DNA of 15,340 nucleotides from JBLHHI01 sp047614125 (GCA_047614125.1 JBLHHI010000080.1:1-15340), one strand, 5' to 3'. Positions 6,971-14,340 are shown, counted from the stretch's first letter. Notes: generated by a model not told the origin, from the sequence alone. Translations and numbers: made by a program.

Positions 6971-7921
6971 TTAAATCTTAACTATTTTTAAATAATGCAC
7001 TTGTAAGTCGTTGATTTTTAGTGCTATAAAATAATATCCTTTGGGGAGTGATGCATCGGGTTGCCATATCGCTTCGTATTTTTGCGGGGTAAGTTCGGCC
7101 TCTTGCAAGGTGGCAACTTCTCGTCCTTGGATGTCAAAAACTAGAATTGAAACTCGAGATTTTGCAAATACCCCGTACTTGATTACTGCTTGATCCGTAA
7201 ACGGGTTTGGACTTACTTGATAAATCAGCCCTTTATCGAGGTGAAGGTCATTTGTGCCAATGGTGCCGTCTCCATCCACCACCATGTCCCAGCTGCCTTC
7301 CAACACATTCGCGGCATTGGCAGTCAGCTTAATTATTCGATGTGAAGCATCGTAGGTTCCACTTTTAATCGACGACGCCGCATCGGTTTCCAGATCCGAA
7401 TCTCCTTCAAAGTACAATTGTGTAATCACCGTATCTCCATCAGGAGGAGTTATCTTAAAATGAATGTGAGCTGGACGATATTTAGCTCCGTTTAGATACT
7501 TACCGGGCATAATGGTTTCAAAAACATAAAATCCTTGGGCATTGCTTTTGGTTACTCCACGCAGGTTGAAACCATCGTTGTCGTACGCTCCTTGATCATT
7601 GGCGTGCCAAATGTCGATGGTACAATTGGGAATAAATTCGGTGCAATCTAAGTTAAATACTCGCCCTGTGATGATCATGCGTTCACCAGTCTCACCTTCC
7701 TTAGCTAGCTTATTATCAACGATTTGTGGTGGGTTTGACGAATAAAACGGACCTTGTCCGTAATAATCCAAGGTGGTTTTATTGCACTCGGCAAGCGCCG
7801 ATCCACCCACTGTTATTAAGGTCTCAGACCGTGCCAGCATGGGTGCTAACGACAAGGAAAATCCAGCAAGAGCTGCGTTTTTTAAAAATTGCCTTCGGTT
7901 TTTGTTCGCCTTCTCCTTCAT
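6971..7921 (-). CDS. Intradiol dioxygenase-like enzyme with Tat signal and T9SS sorting domain
   Basis: Intradiol dioxygenases open catechol-type rings between the two hydroxyl carbons using Fe(III). The 316-residue protein starts with a twin-arginine signal (NRRQFLKNAALAGFSLSLAP, residues 8-27). The catalytic domain follows at about 50-215. All four expected iron ligands are in place, judged by alignment to protocatechuate 3,4-dioxygenase: Y113 (QGAY), Y142 (PGKY), H152 and H154 (RPAHIHF). From about residue 232 a T9SS type A C-terminal domain follows (YQVSPNPF, VFDIQGREVATL, LPKGYYFIALKI, ending YLKIVKI), which targets cargo across the outer membrane and often to the cell surface. The sequence therefore predicts folding with iron in the cytoplasm, Tat export, then T9SS secretion. 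The substrate is unknown, and no catechol-pathway gene lies nearby. It converges on the SulP gene. Confidence 0.9.
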   Translation of the reverse strand: MKEKANKNRRQFLKNAALAGFSLSLAPMLARSETLITVGGSALAECNKTTLDYYGQGPFYSSNPPQIVDNKLAKEGETGERMIITGRVFNLDCTEFIPNCTIDIWHANDQGAYDNDGFNLRGVTKSNAQGFYVFETIMPGKYLNGAKYRPAHIHFKITPPDGDTVITQLYFEGDSDLETDAASSIKSGTYDASHRIIKLTANAANVLEGSWDMVVDGDGTIGTNDLHLDKGLIYQVSPNPFTDQAVIKYGVFAKSRVSILVFDIQGREVATLQEAELTPQKYEAIWQPDASLPKGYYFIALKINDLQVHYLKIVKI

Positions 7922-7973
7922 GCTGCTAAGTACGTAAATATTTAAATTACATCGAGTACAAAAACACCCTCTA

Positions 7974-8699
7974 CTAATGTTTTGACTCCATCATGTTTTT
8001 TAGGCGATGATAAATACTGTCGTTTTCGCCGGAAGGGCATGAAAAATAAATAGGGTCTTCGCTCTTAGATTGGATGAAGAGCACATTGTAATAATTCCCC
8101 TGAATAAAAAGTGTGGCCTTACCCAAATCCTTCATCGTAAAGTGGCCTTTTTGCACTTTGCCCATAGCATATCCATTTCGTTTGGATTTAATTTTAGGCA
8201 ACTTGTCTAACAATTGAACCGAGCTAATTTGATCAATCGGTATGGTGCACGAATACACTCCTCCAATGTGAACTTCCGCATTTGAAATTTCAATGGTGTT
8301 TGCCTTAAATCCTTTCCATGAAACAATTACCACAAATAGTATGGTGATGACCAAGACGACCAAGGCACCTTTCGAGTTTTTAGCAGAAACTCCAATGTCC
8401 ATCTTCATTGATTTCCAAACAAAGAAAAGGTAAGCAACAATGGGATATAAACCAATGAACCAACCCAACATGGATCCGTCGGAGGTATAATAGAGAAGTA
8501 AGCCAATCCCCAAAAATGAAAAGCCAAGAAATAAATGGAAGTATCTATAAAATCGAATAAATGGCCGTATGTCAACTTGCTCTTGTTTTTCGCTAGGCAG
8601 AACGTTATATCCTGAAAGTAAGTACTTTGCGTTGCTTGACGTGAGTATAAATGCCAATAGAATAAAGAGGCACGACAGAAAAACAATGATGAAAAACAT
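7974..8699 (-). CDS. DUF3784-like membrane protein with C-terminal PH-like domain
   Basis: The product has 241 residues when started at ATG 8699. An in-frame extension to 8762 is possible, but it adds an unlikely 21 residues before the natural signal-anchor start MFFIIVFLSCLFILLAF. Residues 1-20 form the first helix. SSNAKYLLSGYNVLPSEKQEQVDI (21-44) resembles the DUF3784 signature (LIAGYN, then a short acidic/basic stretch). Three further helices lie at about 54-73, 77-95 and 111-128. The C-terminal part (about 135-225) resembles a bacterial PH domain, with IPIDQISSVQLLDKLPK, then a Gly-rich stretch (NGYAMGKVQKGHF) and strands around ATLFIQGNYYNVLFIQ. No enzymatic motif is visible and the function is unknown. 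It is divergent from the cyclase gene. Confidence 0.75.
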   Translation of the reverse strand: MFFIIVFLSCLFILLAFILTSSNAKYLLSGYNVLPSEKQEQVDIRPFIRFYRYFHLFLGFSFLGIGLLLYYTSDGSMLGWFIGLYPIVAYLFFVWKSMKMDIGVSAKNSKGALVVLVITILFVVIVSWKGFKANTIEISNAEVHIGGVYSCTIPIDQISSVQLLDKLPKIKSKRNGYAMGKVQKGHFTMKDLGKATLFIQGNYYNVLFIQSKSEDPIYFSCPSGENDSIYHRLKNMMESKH

Positions 8700-8804
8700 G
8701 GTGTTTTTTTGTGGGAATATAAGAACAAAGAAATAAACAACGAATATTTTAGGTTTTAGCAAAAGCTAAGGCCGCGTCCATGCTCCCATGAATACAGATT
8801 TTAC

Positions 8805-8812
8805 TTACTTTG
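8805..8812 (+). promoter_or_regulatory. Possible -7 promoter element for the cyclase gene
   Basis: TTACTTTG is one mismatch from TAnnTTTG and is followed by C, as is common in this phylum. No TTG is seen at the usual distance upstream. If used, transcription begins near 8819, after the upstream in-frame ATG (8788), which supports translation from ATG 8827. Confidence 0.3.
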
Positions 8813-8826
8813 CACTTGTTAGCCTT

Positions 8827-10641
8827 ATGAAAAAAAGTTTTTTACTCATTCTTTACTTTCTAGCCTGCTTTGATGGCTTGAAAGTATATGCCGACCAAGG
8901 TTTTAAGATTGGTCAAAACGAGGAATCAATTCCATTTGATGTGGAGAAAACCTTTAAAGAATTGTTGGCTCGCGGAGATTACTATTTAGCCACTGAAGAT
9001 TCTGTAAAATATGCTGAGCACTTTCTCAAACAAGCGTACGATCTTGCGCTAAATGCAAACTACAGCGCAGGAATAATTAACAGTGCGTACAAGCTCGGTG
9101 TTTCTTATTTAACTACTTCAGATCATGCCAATGCCACCAGATACTACTATGTAAGCATGAAACAGGCCGAATCAATGAAAGATTCGGCGAGCTTAGCAAT
9201 GGCATACATGGGCTTGGGCTTGGTAATGTACAATATGAATGCTTGGCCAAGTTCCATCGAAAACTTTGAAAGCGCTTTTGATTTTAAACCTGCTCGAGGG
9301 CAACTCATGGGTGAATCGCTGGTTGAATACCTACTCGGTTTGTGTTATTACGAACTCAAAAAATATGATAAATCTAAGCGGTATCTAAACAGAGCAATGA
9401 ATTCGGCGGAAACCAATAATGACAGCATGCGAATTTTAGAAATTCGCTTAAACCTTAATAAGATTGAAGCCGAAACTAATTTGTCGGAGAAGGTATTATC
9501 AGAATACGATGATTTATTTATCGAATTTACCAAAAGAAATGAGAAGATTGGAAGATGCTATACACTTGAAGCAAAGGCCAGAGCCCTGCTTATGCTTGGT
9601 AAACACAAAGAAGCCTTAGAAAATGCAACGGCATCACTCGACCTTGCACGAAAACTCGACATGCTCTATCCTTTACATTACATTTTAGATGTGGTAATTG
9701 CAAGCGAGTACGCCAATGGAAATTATAAAGAAGCTTCAGATTATATGATGGAGCTGCAAAAGTTGCAAGATTCTCTTCAAAATGAAAATTCAGCTACGCA
9801 AGTTGCCTTGCAAAGTGCAGGGTATGAATTTGATAAGAAAGAGGCCAATTTTAGTTTAGAAATAGCTAAGAAAAATCGTCAACGAATAATGTTGTTTTTT
9901 TTGGTTATTGCCCTCATTATTATTGTGTTAGCCATTTTCTTTTCGCTTCGGGGTGTTGCCAAACAACGCAAGATTTCAGATGAATTGTTGCTCAACATCT
10001 TACCGGCTGAAACGGCCCGAGAGCTTAAGATTAATGGAACCGCAAGTGCAAAGTCGCACAACGAAGTTACCATTGTTTTTGCCGACGTAGTAAATTTTAC
10101 AAACATTGCTTCCAATCTAGAACCTCAGGTTATTGTACGTATGCTGGATCATTACTTTGGCAAGTTTGATAGCGTGATGAAAGACTTTGGTCTGGAAAAA
10201 ATAAAGACCATTGGCGATGCCTACATGTTTGTGGCAGGATTAACACCCGGTAAACGAAACAGTGCGCTTCTGGCCGTTGATGCCTCGATATTAATACTGG
10301 AGGCCATTCACGATTTGGAGGCAGAAATGGAAAGCAGATTTCGCCAACACTTCAATTTTCGCTTTGGTATGCACACCGGTCAGGTTGTTTCTGGGGTGGT
10401 TGGACACGTAAAATACGCATTCGACATCTGGGGCGATGCAGTAAACATTGCCGCGAGAATGGAAGCAAGCAGCATTCCTGGTAGAATCAACCTTTCTACC
10501 GATACCTTTCAGTTAATTAAGGATGAATACGAGTGTACCGCACGCGGAGAAATCGCAGTTAAAAACCGTGGCGTATTCGGAATGTACTTCGTTAACGGGC
10601 GAAAGTCCATTCCATCAGAAAAGGAAGTAGTTACTCCGTAG
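8827..10641 (+). CDS. Class III nucleotidyl cyclase (predicted adenylate cyclase) with periplasmic TPR sensor domain
   Basis: Likely makes cAMP from ATP at the inner membrane in response to a periplasmic signal. I start it at ATG 8827 (604 residues) because MKKSFLLILYFLACFDG is a signal peptide; the in-frame ATG at 8788 would bury it. Residues about 40-330 are helical TPR-like repeats (e.g. AYMGLGLVMYNMNAWPSSIE, YLLGLCYYELKKYDKSKRYL). One transmembrane helix lies at about 355-375. The cyclase linker helix (LLLNILPAETARELK) leads into the catalytic domain (about 412-590). Metal-binding aspartates are D420 (FADVV) and D464 (KTIGDAYM). K460 and D533 (FDIWGDAVN) occupy the base-selecting positions and are the adenine-type pair rather than the Glu/Cys of guanylate cyclases. 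N540 and R544 (VNIAARM) complete the active site. The last 11 bases overlap the end of the opposite gene. Confidence 0.92.
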   Translation: MKKSFLLILYFLACFDGLKVYADQGFKIGQNEESIPFDVEKTFKELLARGDYYLATEDSVKYAEHFLKQAYDLALNANYSAGIINSAYKLGVSYLTTSDHANATRYYYVSMKQAESMKDSASLAMAYMGLGLVMYNMNAWPSSIENFESAFDFKPARGQLMGESLVEYLLGLCYYELKKYDKSKRYLNRAMNSAETNNDSMRILEIRLNLNKIEAETNLSEKVLSEYDDLFIEFTKRNEKIGRCYTLEAKARALLMLGKHKEALENATASLDLARKLDMLYPLHYILDVVIASEYANGNYKEASDYMMELQKLQDSLQNENSATQVALQSAGYEFDKKEANFSLEIAKKNRQRIMLFFLVIALIIIVLAIFFSLRGVAKQRKISDELLLNILPAETARELKINGTASAKSHNEVTIVFADVVNFTNIASNLEPQVIVRMLDHYFGKFDSVMKDFGLEKIKTIGDAYMFVAGLTPGKRNSALLAVDASILILEAIHDLEAEMESRFRQHFNFRFGMHTGQVVSGVVGHVKYAFDIWGDAVNIAARMEASSIPGRINLSTDTFQLIKDEYECTARGEIAVKNRGVFGMYFVNGRKSIPSEKEVVTP

Positions 10642-11068
10642 GAAAAGAGCACTGGTTCGGGCAATACCCATCCACACCAGTTGCTAAGTGCTTCGTTCCG
10701 GATGCATCGGTAATTACCAAACCAAACTTGTTTTGTCCACCTATGTTTTCGTACGTAAAAGCATATTTGATGCAATCTCCTCCAGTACATCCAATGATGT
10801 CGCGAATGTATTTTTCGCCTAAAAAGCCAGCGTTCGAACCTACTGCGCCCTTACTTGTCATAAAGGTTGTAAATGCGTTCTCCATTTGGGTAGCTTCTTC
10901 AGTTGTAACCCACCTTCCTCGCTTTGGGTCATCGAGTTGATCTGAGTTGGTGATCTGAGTATGCGGTACCGCAACATTTTCTGATTGTGCCGTATTCATG
11001 CTAAAAAACACAAAGCCTATGGCCAATCCACAACTTAATCCAAGAAAAAACTTCGCAAATGATTTCAT
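10631..11068 (-). CDS. Small membrane-anchored protein of unknown family, DGYCxNQC paralog A
   Basis: I do not recognise the family. The product is 145 residues when started at ATG 11068; a frame extension to 11122 lies upstream of the promoter and is unlikely. Residues 5-23 form a signal anchor (or uncleaved signal peptide) without a lipobox, so the rest should be periplasmic. The body has PKRGRWVTTEEA, FTTFM, GSNAGFLG (77-84), GDCIKYAF (97-104) and a closing LATGVDGYCPNQCSFP (128-143), with a CxxxC pair at C136/C140 and further cysteines at C94 and C99. The next upstream gene (11254-11676) is a clear paralog: about 39 identities in 97 aligned positions by hand count. It has its own promoter. 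Its stop overlaps the cyclase 3' end by 11 bp in tail-to-tail orientation. Confidence 0.8.
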   Translation of the reverse strand: MKSFAKFFLGLSCGLAIGFVFFSMNTAQSENVAVPHTQITNSDQLDDPKRGRWVTTEEATQMENAFTTFMTSKGAVGSNAGFLGEKYIRDIIGCTGGDCIKYAFTYENIGGQNKFGLVITDASGTKHLATGVDGYCPNQCSFPTE

Positions 11069-11089
11069 ATTTATATACTTTTTTGTCAC

Positions 11090-11118
11090 CAAATTTAGAA
11101 CATATTCTGACATTTCAA
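11090..11118 (-). promoter_or_regulatory. Bacteroidota-type promoter for paralog A
   Basis: On the minus strand, TTG (11118-11116) and TAAATTTG (11097-11090) are separated by 18 bp. This is an exact TTG / TAnnTTTG match. Transcription would start near 11083, about 15 bases before the ATG at 11068, which decides the start of that gene. Confidence 0.6.
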
Positions 11119-11253
11119 ACATTCATTTAAAATTTATGTCGACTTTAACTTCCTTGTAACCAAGTAAGTAAGGCAAGTTCCAATCACTTTATTTAAACGA
11201 CTTTATTTTTATAGCTGTTCATATATATAACCACCTAAATAGCACGTAAACAC

Positions 11254-11676
11254 TTAATGCGACGGCGGGAAATCACATTGATTTAGACAGTAACCATCTG
11301 TGCCTGTGGCAAAGAATAATAAACTATCTTGATTGGTCAGTACAGCTCCAATTTTGTTATTCCCCCCCTGCGGATCATTTGAAAACATATATTGTATGTA
11401 ATCACCTGTTGAAGAATCTGTAAGCGTTTTTAGATTGGCCTTGCCTAAAAATCCAGCCGTGGAACCAATGATGTTGTTTCGCGACATAAAGTTTATAAAA
11501 GAATCCTGTAATACGTAAGCTTGTGAGGCTTGTATCCATTGTCCTTTAATTGGGTCGGTGGTTGGAGGCCAAGGGCCTGCCACATCTTGTGGATCGTCGT
11601 TAAGATAGGAGGAAATGCCATAACCTACAATCAGTCCAATTAAAATTCCGAATAAGAGTTTTCCGTTCGATTTCAT
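11254..11676 (-). CDS. Small membrane-anchored protein of unknown family, DGYCxNQC paralog B
   Basis: This 140-residue protein is the tandem paralog of the gene at 10631-11068. It has an N-terminal membrane helix (LLFGILIGLIVGYGISSYL, residues 7-25) and then the same landmarks: PIKGQWIQASQA, FINFM, GSTAGFLG (71-78), GDYIQYMF (91-98), GGNNKIGAVLT (104-114) and FATGTDGYCLNQCDFP (122-137). It lacks the two extra cysteines of paralog A (C94, C99), so the shared pair C130/C134 is the conserved feature and could form a disulfide or bind metal in the periplasm. I see no exact promoter box upstream; 110 bp separate it from the end of the OsmC-family gene. The start ATG 11676 is the natural beginning of the signal anchor and aligns with M1 of paralog A (both begin MKS). 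Function unknown. Confidence 0.8.
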   Translation of the reverse strand: MKSNGKLLFGILIGLIVGYGISSYLNDDPQDVAGPWPPTTDPIKGQWIQASQAYVLQDSFINFMSRNNIIGSTAGFLGKANLKTLTDSSTGDYIQYMFSNDPQGGNNKIGAVLTNQDSLLFFATGTDGYCLNQCDFPPSH

Positions 11677-11786
11677 AATGTTCTATTTTAGTTTGGTCTA
11701 AAAAAAGGAATAAAACGAAAACGACCAAAATGTGTCAAACCACACATTAATGCAAAATCATCATTATCAACCACTTACAAAACTTT

Positions 11787-12140
11787 TCAAGCCGTAACCG
11801 GCTTGCAATGAACCGGAAAATTTACTGAATTAGCCATAAAACACTTAGAATGTACTTGGTCATGAAGGTCGAATAAGTCGGTTTGTGTTAAAATGCCATT
11901 AACCTCAATTTGTGGATGTAAGGTTGCCTCGGTAAATCGACTTGGACCCTTTGGATCTCCCAATGTTAGTATTCCCGTTGGATGATCTGTATAGCTTACC
12001 ACCACAACACCGGCATCGGCACACAGATGTAAAAACCACAACATATGACAGCTGCTTAAAGAGGCTAGTAATAGTTCTTCGGGATTGTATTTAGTGGGAT
12101 CTCCTCTAAATGGTTGGTCTGCCGAACACTTGATGGTCAC
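11787..12140 (-). CDS. OsmC-family protein (peroxide/thiol-stress type), start uncertain
   Basis: OsmC/Ohr proteins reduce hydroperoxides through a pair of cysteines in the cytoplasm. The sequence has the family core FRGDPTKYNPEELLLASLSS and CHMLWFLHLCADAGV (residues 11-45), with the first redox Cys at C31, and HSKCFMANSVNFPV (97-110) with the second at C100. From the GTG at 12140 it is 117 residues, but the homologous N-terminal strands are encoded upstream in the same frame: codons 12206 down to 12141 read YESNSGSYEAYGRDFTLKA, then KDH. No ATG, GTG or TTG lies in that frame before them. An ATG at 12205 is in a different frame and ends after 16 codons. So the real start is non-canonical, or a base has been lost near 12200, or the protein really starts at 12140. 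It follows the flavoprotein gene on the same strand. Confidence 0.85.
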   Translation of the reverse strand: MTIKCSADQPFRGDPTKYNPEELLLASLSSCHMLWFLHLCADAGVVVVSYTDHPTGILTLGDPKGPSRFTEATLHPQIEVNGILTQTDLFDLHDQVHSKCFMANSVNFPVHCKPVTA

Positions 12141-12210
12141 GTGATCTTTGGCCTTTAACGTAAAATCGCGGCCATAGGCTTCGTACGAACCTGAGTTCGA
12201 TTCATACGCA

Positions 12211-12218
12211 CAAAAGTA
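12211..12218 (-). promoter_or_regulatory. -7 promoter element upstream of the OsmC-family gene
   Basis: The minus strand reads TACTTTTG, an exact TAnnTTTG match, between the flavoprotein stop and the OsmC coding region. No TTG was found at the expected distance upstream. Transcription would begin near 12204, almost exactly at the out-of-frame ATG (12205), which bears on the uncertain OsmC start. Confidence 0.4.
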
Positions 12219-12246
12219 ATCAAGCTTGTTATTTGTTCGAAGTCTA

Positions 12247-13398
12247 CTACTGCTGCCGTTTACTTCGATAGAAAATACGAAGAATGATTGGACGAAAGAT
12301 ATGAACTGCCCGAGAAAGTAAAGGAAACAGCCAAGGAAAACGATATAACATACTCATAACCTTTTGGTTACGTCTCAAATCCTGACCAATGGTTTGATTC
12401 ACTTCATCGTCGTATTTCGACATAAATTCAGCAGAAAACTGTTTTGTCTCAAAACAGTTTTTGATATGGATGGCGGCCAGCCGACCGCTTTCCATTGCTT
12501 TATCAATGCCATGACCTTGTAAGGGGTCGATTAAATGCGCCGCATCTCCCGTAAGTACAACACGTTCTTGTGAAATCCTTCTAGGCCTTCCGCCCAACGG
12601 AAGCTTAAAGCCCAAAATATCCGATGCTTTTGTTGATTTAATAAATTTTGGAGCGATTACTTCATTTGAATGGATGATTTCTTCGAAGGTTTTTTTAATG
12701 TTGAGCTTCTGGTTTGATTTGTCCCTTTTCATAAAGCCAATGCCAACATTAAACTGATTGTTGCCAAGCGGGAATATCCAAAAATAACCGCGGATGGAAT
12801 TGAGCAAAAAAAACGCATTGGTATGGGCTGGACAGTCAACATTTGTGTAATACGCTCGCACAGCAAAGCCATCGGATGCAGGTGTTTTGTCTTCTTTAAA
12901 AAAGGTTCGGTAGACCACCGAATTTGCTCCATCCGCCCCCACTACTACATCCGCAGAAAATGTATCCTCGCTGTCTTTTATCTTGCACGTAATCACATCA
13001 GAACGTGTAAGTGACTGAATTGTAAGGCCTTCAAAAATTTTGGTTTGTGCATCTTGTTTAACTAGGTTGAATAAGAAATCATCGAAGTCAATTCGTTTTG
13101 CGTTGTAGGCTTCTGCTTTCCAATGAATGTCGATTCGCTTTCCACTTTGCGGATAAATGGAACTGGTACGCACATGTGTTTTTTGATGGAAGGCGCTCAA
13201 ATCCAACGCATGGGTTCCAAGAATTTTTCGGAGTATTTTTAAACTCGGCCCTGGAATGGCATCACCACAGGTTTTATCTCTTGGAAAGATGCCTTTATCT
13301 ACGATTGCAACCTTGAGACCCGAATTTCTCAATGCTAGGGCACAGCTGGCACCCGCCGGTCCACCTCCAATAATAAGAACATCAAAGTGCTGATTCAT
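12247..13398 (-). CDS. Geranylgeranyl-reductase-family FAD-dependent oxidoreductase
   Basis: Members use FAD to reduce isoprenoid double bonds or perform related oxidations; the substrate here cannot be told from the sequence. The 383-residue protein has the N-terminal dinucleotide-binding motif VLIIGGGPAGASCALAL (7-23) and the family's KTCGDAIPG (42-50). It also has the central VVVGADGANSVVYR (151-164) and the FAD-ribityl motif LTGDAAHLIDPLQGHGIDKA (282-301). A hydrophobic, basic C-terminal end (about 350-380; WLFPLL, IFRPIILRIFY) could hold it at the membrane. Length is normal for the family. A menaquinone or carotenoid/isoprenoid role is possible, but no pathway neighbour supports it. It is followed closely by the OsmC-family gene, another redox protein. 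Confidence 0.88.
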   Translation of the reverse strand: MNQHFDVLIIGGGPAGASCALALRNSGLKVAIVDKGIFPRDKTCGDAIPGPSLKILRKILGTHALDLSAFHQKTHVRTSSIYPQSGKRIDIHWKAEAYNAKRIDFDDFLFNLVKQDAQTKIFEGLTIQSLTRSDVITCKIKDSEDTFSADVVVGADGANSVVYRTFFKEDKTPASDGFAVRAYYTNVDCPAHTNAFFLLNSIRGYFWIFPLGNNQFNVGIGFMKRDKSNQKLNIKKTFEEIIHSNEVIAPKFIKSTKASDILGFKLPLGGRPRRISQERVVLTGDAAHLIDPLQGHGIDKAMESGRLAAIHIKNCFETKQFSAEFMSKYDDEVNQTIGQDLRRNQKVMSMLYRFPWLFPLLSRAVHIFRPIILRIFYRSKRQQ

Positions 13399-13518
13399 TG
13401 CGGTGCAATGCTAAGAGATTAATTCGAAACTCGAAAATCACAACTGAATATTGAAGAATCTCTTTTGCGCCGATTTATGGAACGCACTCCAATCAAAAAG
13501 GGCAATGTATGCTTAGGG

Positions 13519-13896
13519 TTACTTCATAAAATGTTTTTTCACAAAAGCATTTTTTTCATTATCGGTCATCTTATCCGCCGAAGCAACATCGATCTGAATG
13601 TTTTTAAAATGCAGGTCTTTCTTAACGTAGTTGTTTAGCTCCGTTTTGGCATGGGTTGGGCCAAATAAAAGTACGTGATCAAACTTTAATATCTCAGCGG
13701 CAATTTCTTTATAGAAGGCTTCATGCATCTGCTGTTCTTTATTGTGCATAAGGTTTTCGCCTTTTTGCAGGGCCTCCTCTTTGGTGTCGGAAGTAAATTT
13801 AGAGTTTATGGTACTGCCTGTAACTTTGGCACTTAAATCAATGAGGTTTGCGGCCGAATGGTCCATCCAGATGCCGAGTTTTTTATTTGTATCCAT
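13519..13896 (-). CDS. Small protein resembling eRF1 domain 2 / baeRF, without GGQ
   Basis: The 125-residue product is soluble, with no signal or membrane segment. It starts with a strand-like LGIWMDHSAANLIDL (7-21). After a polar loop it has a helix with HEAFYKEIAAEILKFD (58-73), then HVLLFGPTHAKTELNNYVKK (74-93) and a closing DKMTDNEKNAFVKKHF (108-123). The order, strand 'xGxxxD..AA', helix 'FYxxIA', strand 'LLFGPxxAKxEL', resembles the central domain of archaeal/eukaryotic eRF1 and the bacterial eRF1-like (baeRF) group. The GGQ loop that triggers peptide release is absent. It is the next gene downstream of the HPF-like gene (130-bp gap, same strand), which suggests a ribosome-related role. 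The fold assignment is from pattern memory, so it is moderate. Confidence 0.65.
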   Translation of the reverse strand: MDTNKKLGIWMDHSAANLIDLSAKVTGSTINSKFTSDTKEEALQKGENLMHNKEQQMHEAFYKEIAAEILKFDHVLLFGPTHAKTELNNYVKKDLHFKNIQIDVASADKMTDNEKNAFVKKHFMK

Positions 13897-13916
13897 GTGT
13901 GTTATCTATTTACTAT

Positions 13917-13939
13917 GGTTCAACAATTCTTCGTGAACC
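13917..13939 (-). promoter_or_regulatory. Hairpin in the leader of the eRF1-like gene
   Basis: GGTTCA (13917-13922) and TGAACC (13934-13939) form a 6-bp stem with an 11-base loop, ending 20 bases upstream of the ATG at 13896, in the gap after the HPF-like gene. It could act as a transcript-end or leader hairpin. No T run follows. Confidence 0.35.
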
Positions 13940-14025
13940 GATTTTCGTTATTGATATTCAGCGAAATTGATGTGCTAAATCGCCTTTGTTTATTTTTTGA
14001 AATTTGACCTGCGTTAGCAAATGTT

Positions 14026-14340
14026 TCAATGATTTTGAAGACGCCCTAAGATGGTATCAATACTGGCCTTCATTTTGTCAATTGCCCCAGAAACTGCTGT
14101 TTCTACGGTGTCGGCATGGTTTGTAACAGCAATGGGATTTCTTCCTTCAAGCCTGGCTTCTAACAAGCAAAGTATATCGTTAACCCCTTCTTTTTTGCCA
14201 TTTTCATCCGAGATATGAACTTCGATTCTTGAAATCCGTGACTCGTATCTTTCCAATCCTTCTTCAATCAATGAAGTGAAGTATTTTTGCTGCCTCTGAT
14301 CACCGTTGATGGTTTTATCGGTATTGATTTGAATTTTCAT
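14026..14340 (-). CDS. hpf: Short ribosome hibernation-promoting factor (HPF/RaiA/YfiA family)
   Basis: These proteins bind the small ribosomal subunit where mRNA and tRNA sit and idle ribosomes in stationary phase or starvation. The 104-residue product has the family pattern: QINTDKTINGDQ at the start, a helix (about 17-31), ISRIEVHISDENGKKEG (36-52) and NDILCLLEARLEGRNPIAV (54-72), then a C-terminal helix (HADTVETAVSGAIDKMKASIDTI, about 75-97). It has only the short single domain, without the dimerising C-terminal domain of long HPF. The ATG at 14340 is the natural start. Its leader, 14341-14534, is unusually structured, with a nested stem-loop and overlapping inverted repeats described separately. 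The eRF1-like gene lies downstream. Confidence 0.87.
   Translation of the reverse strand: MKIQINTDKTINGDQRQQKYFTSLIEEGLERYESRISRIEVHISDENGKKEGVNDILCLLEARLEGRNPIAVTNHADTVETAVSGAIDKMKASIDTILGRLQNH

Noticed and set aside
8405..8740. Minus-strand open frame of 111 codons overlapping the DUF3784-like gene
   Set aside because: It is a shifted frame of the same gene; the translation is low-complexity and lacks the DUF3784 pattern seen in the other frame.
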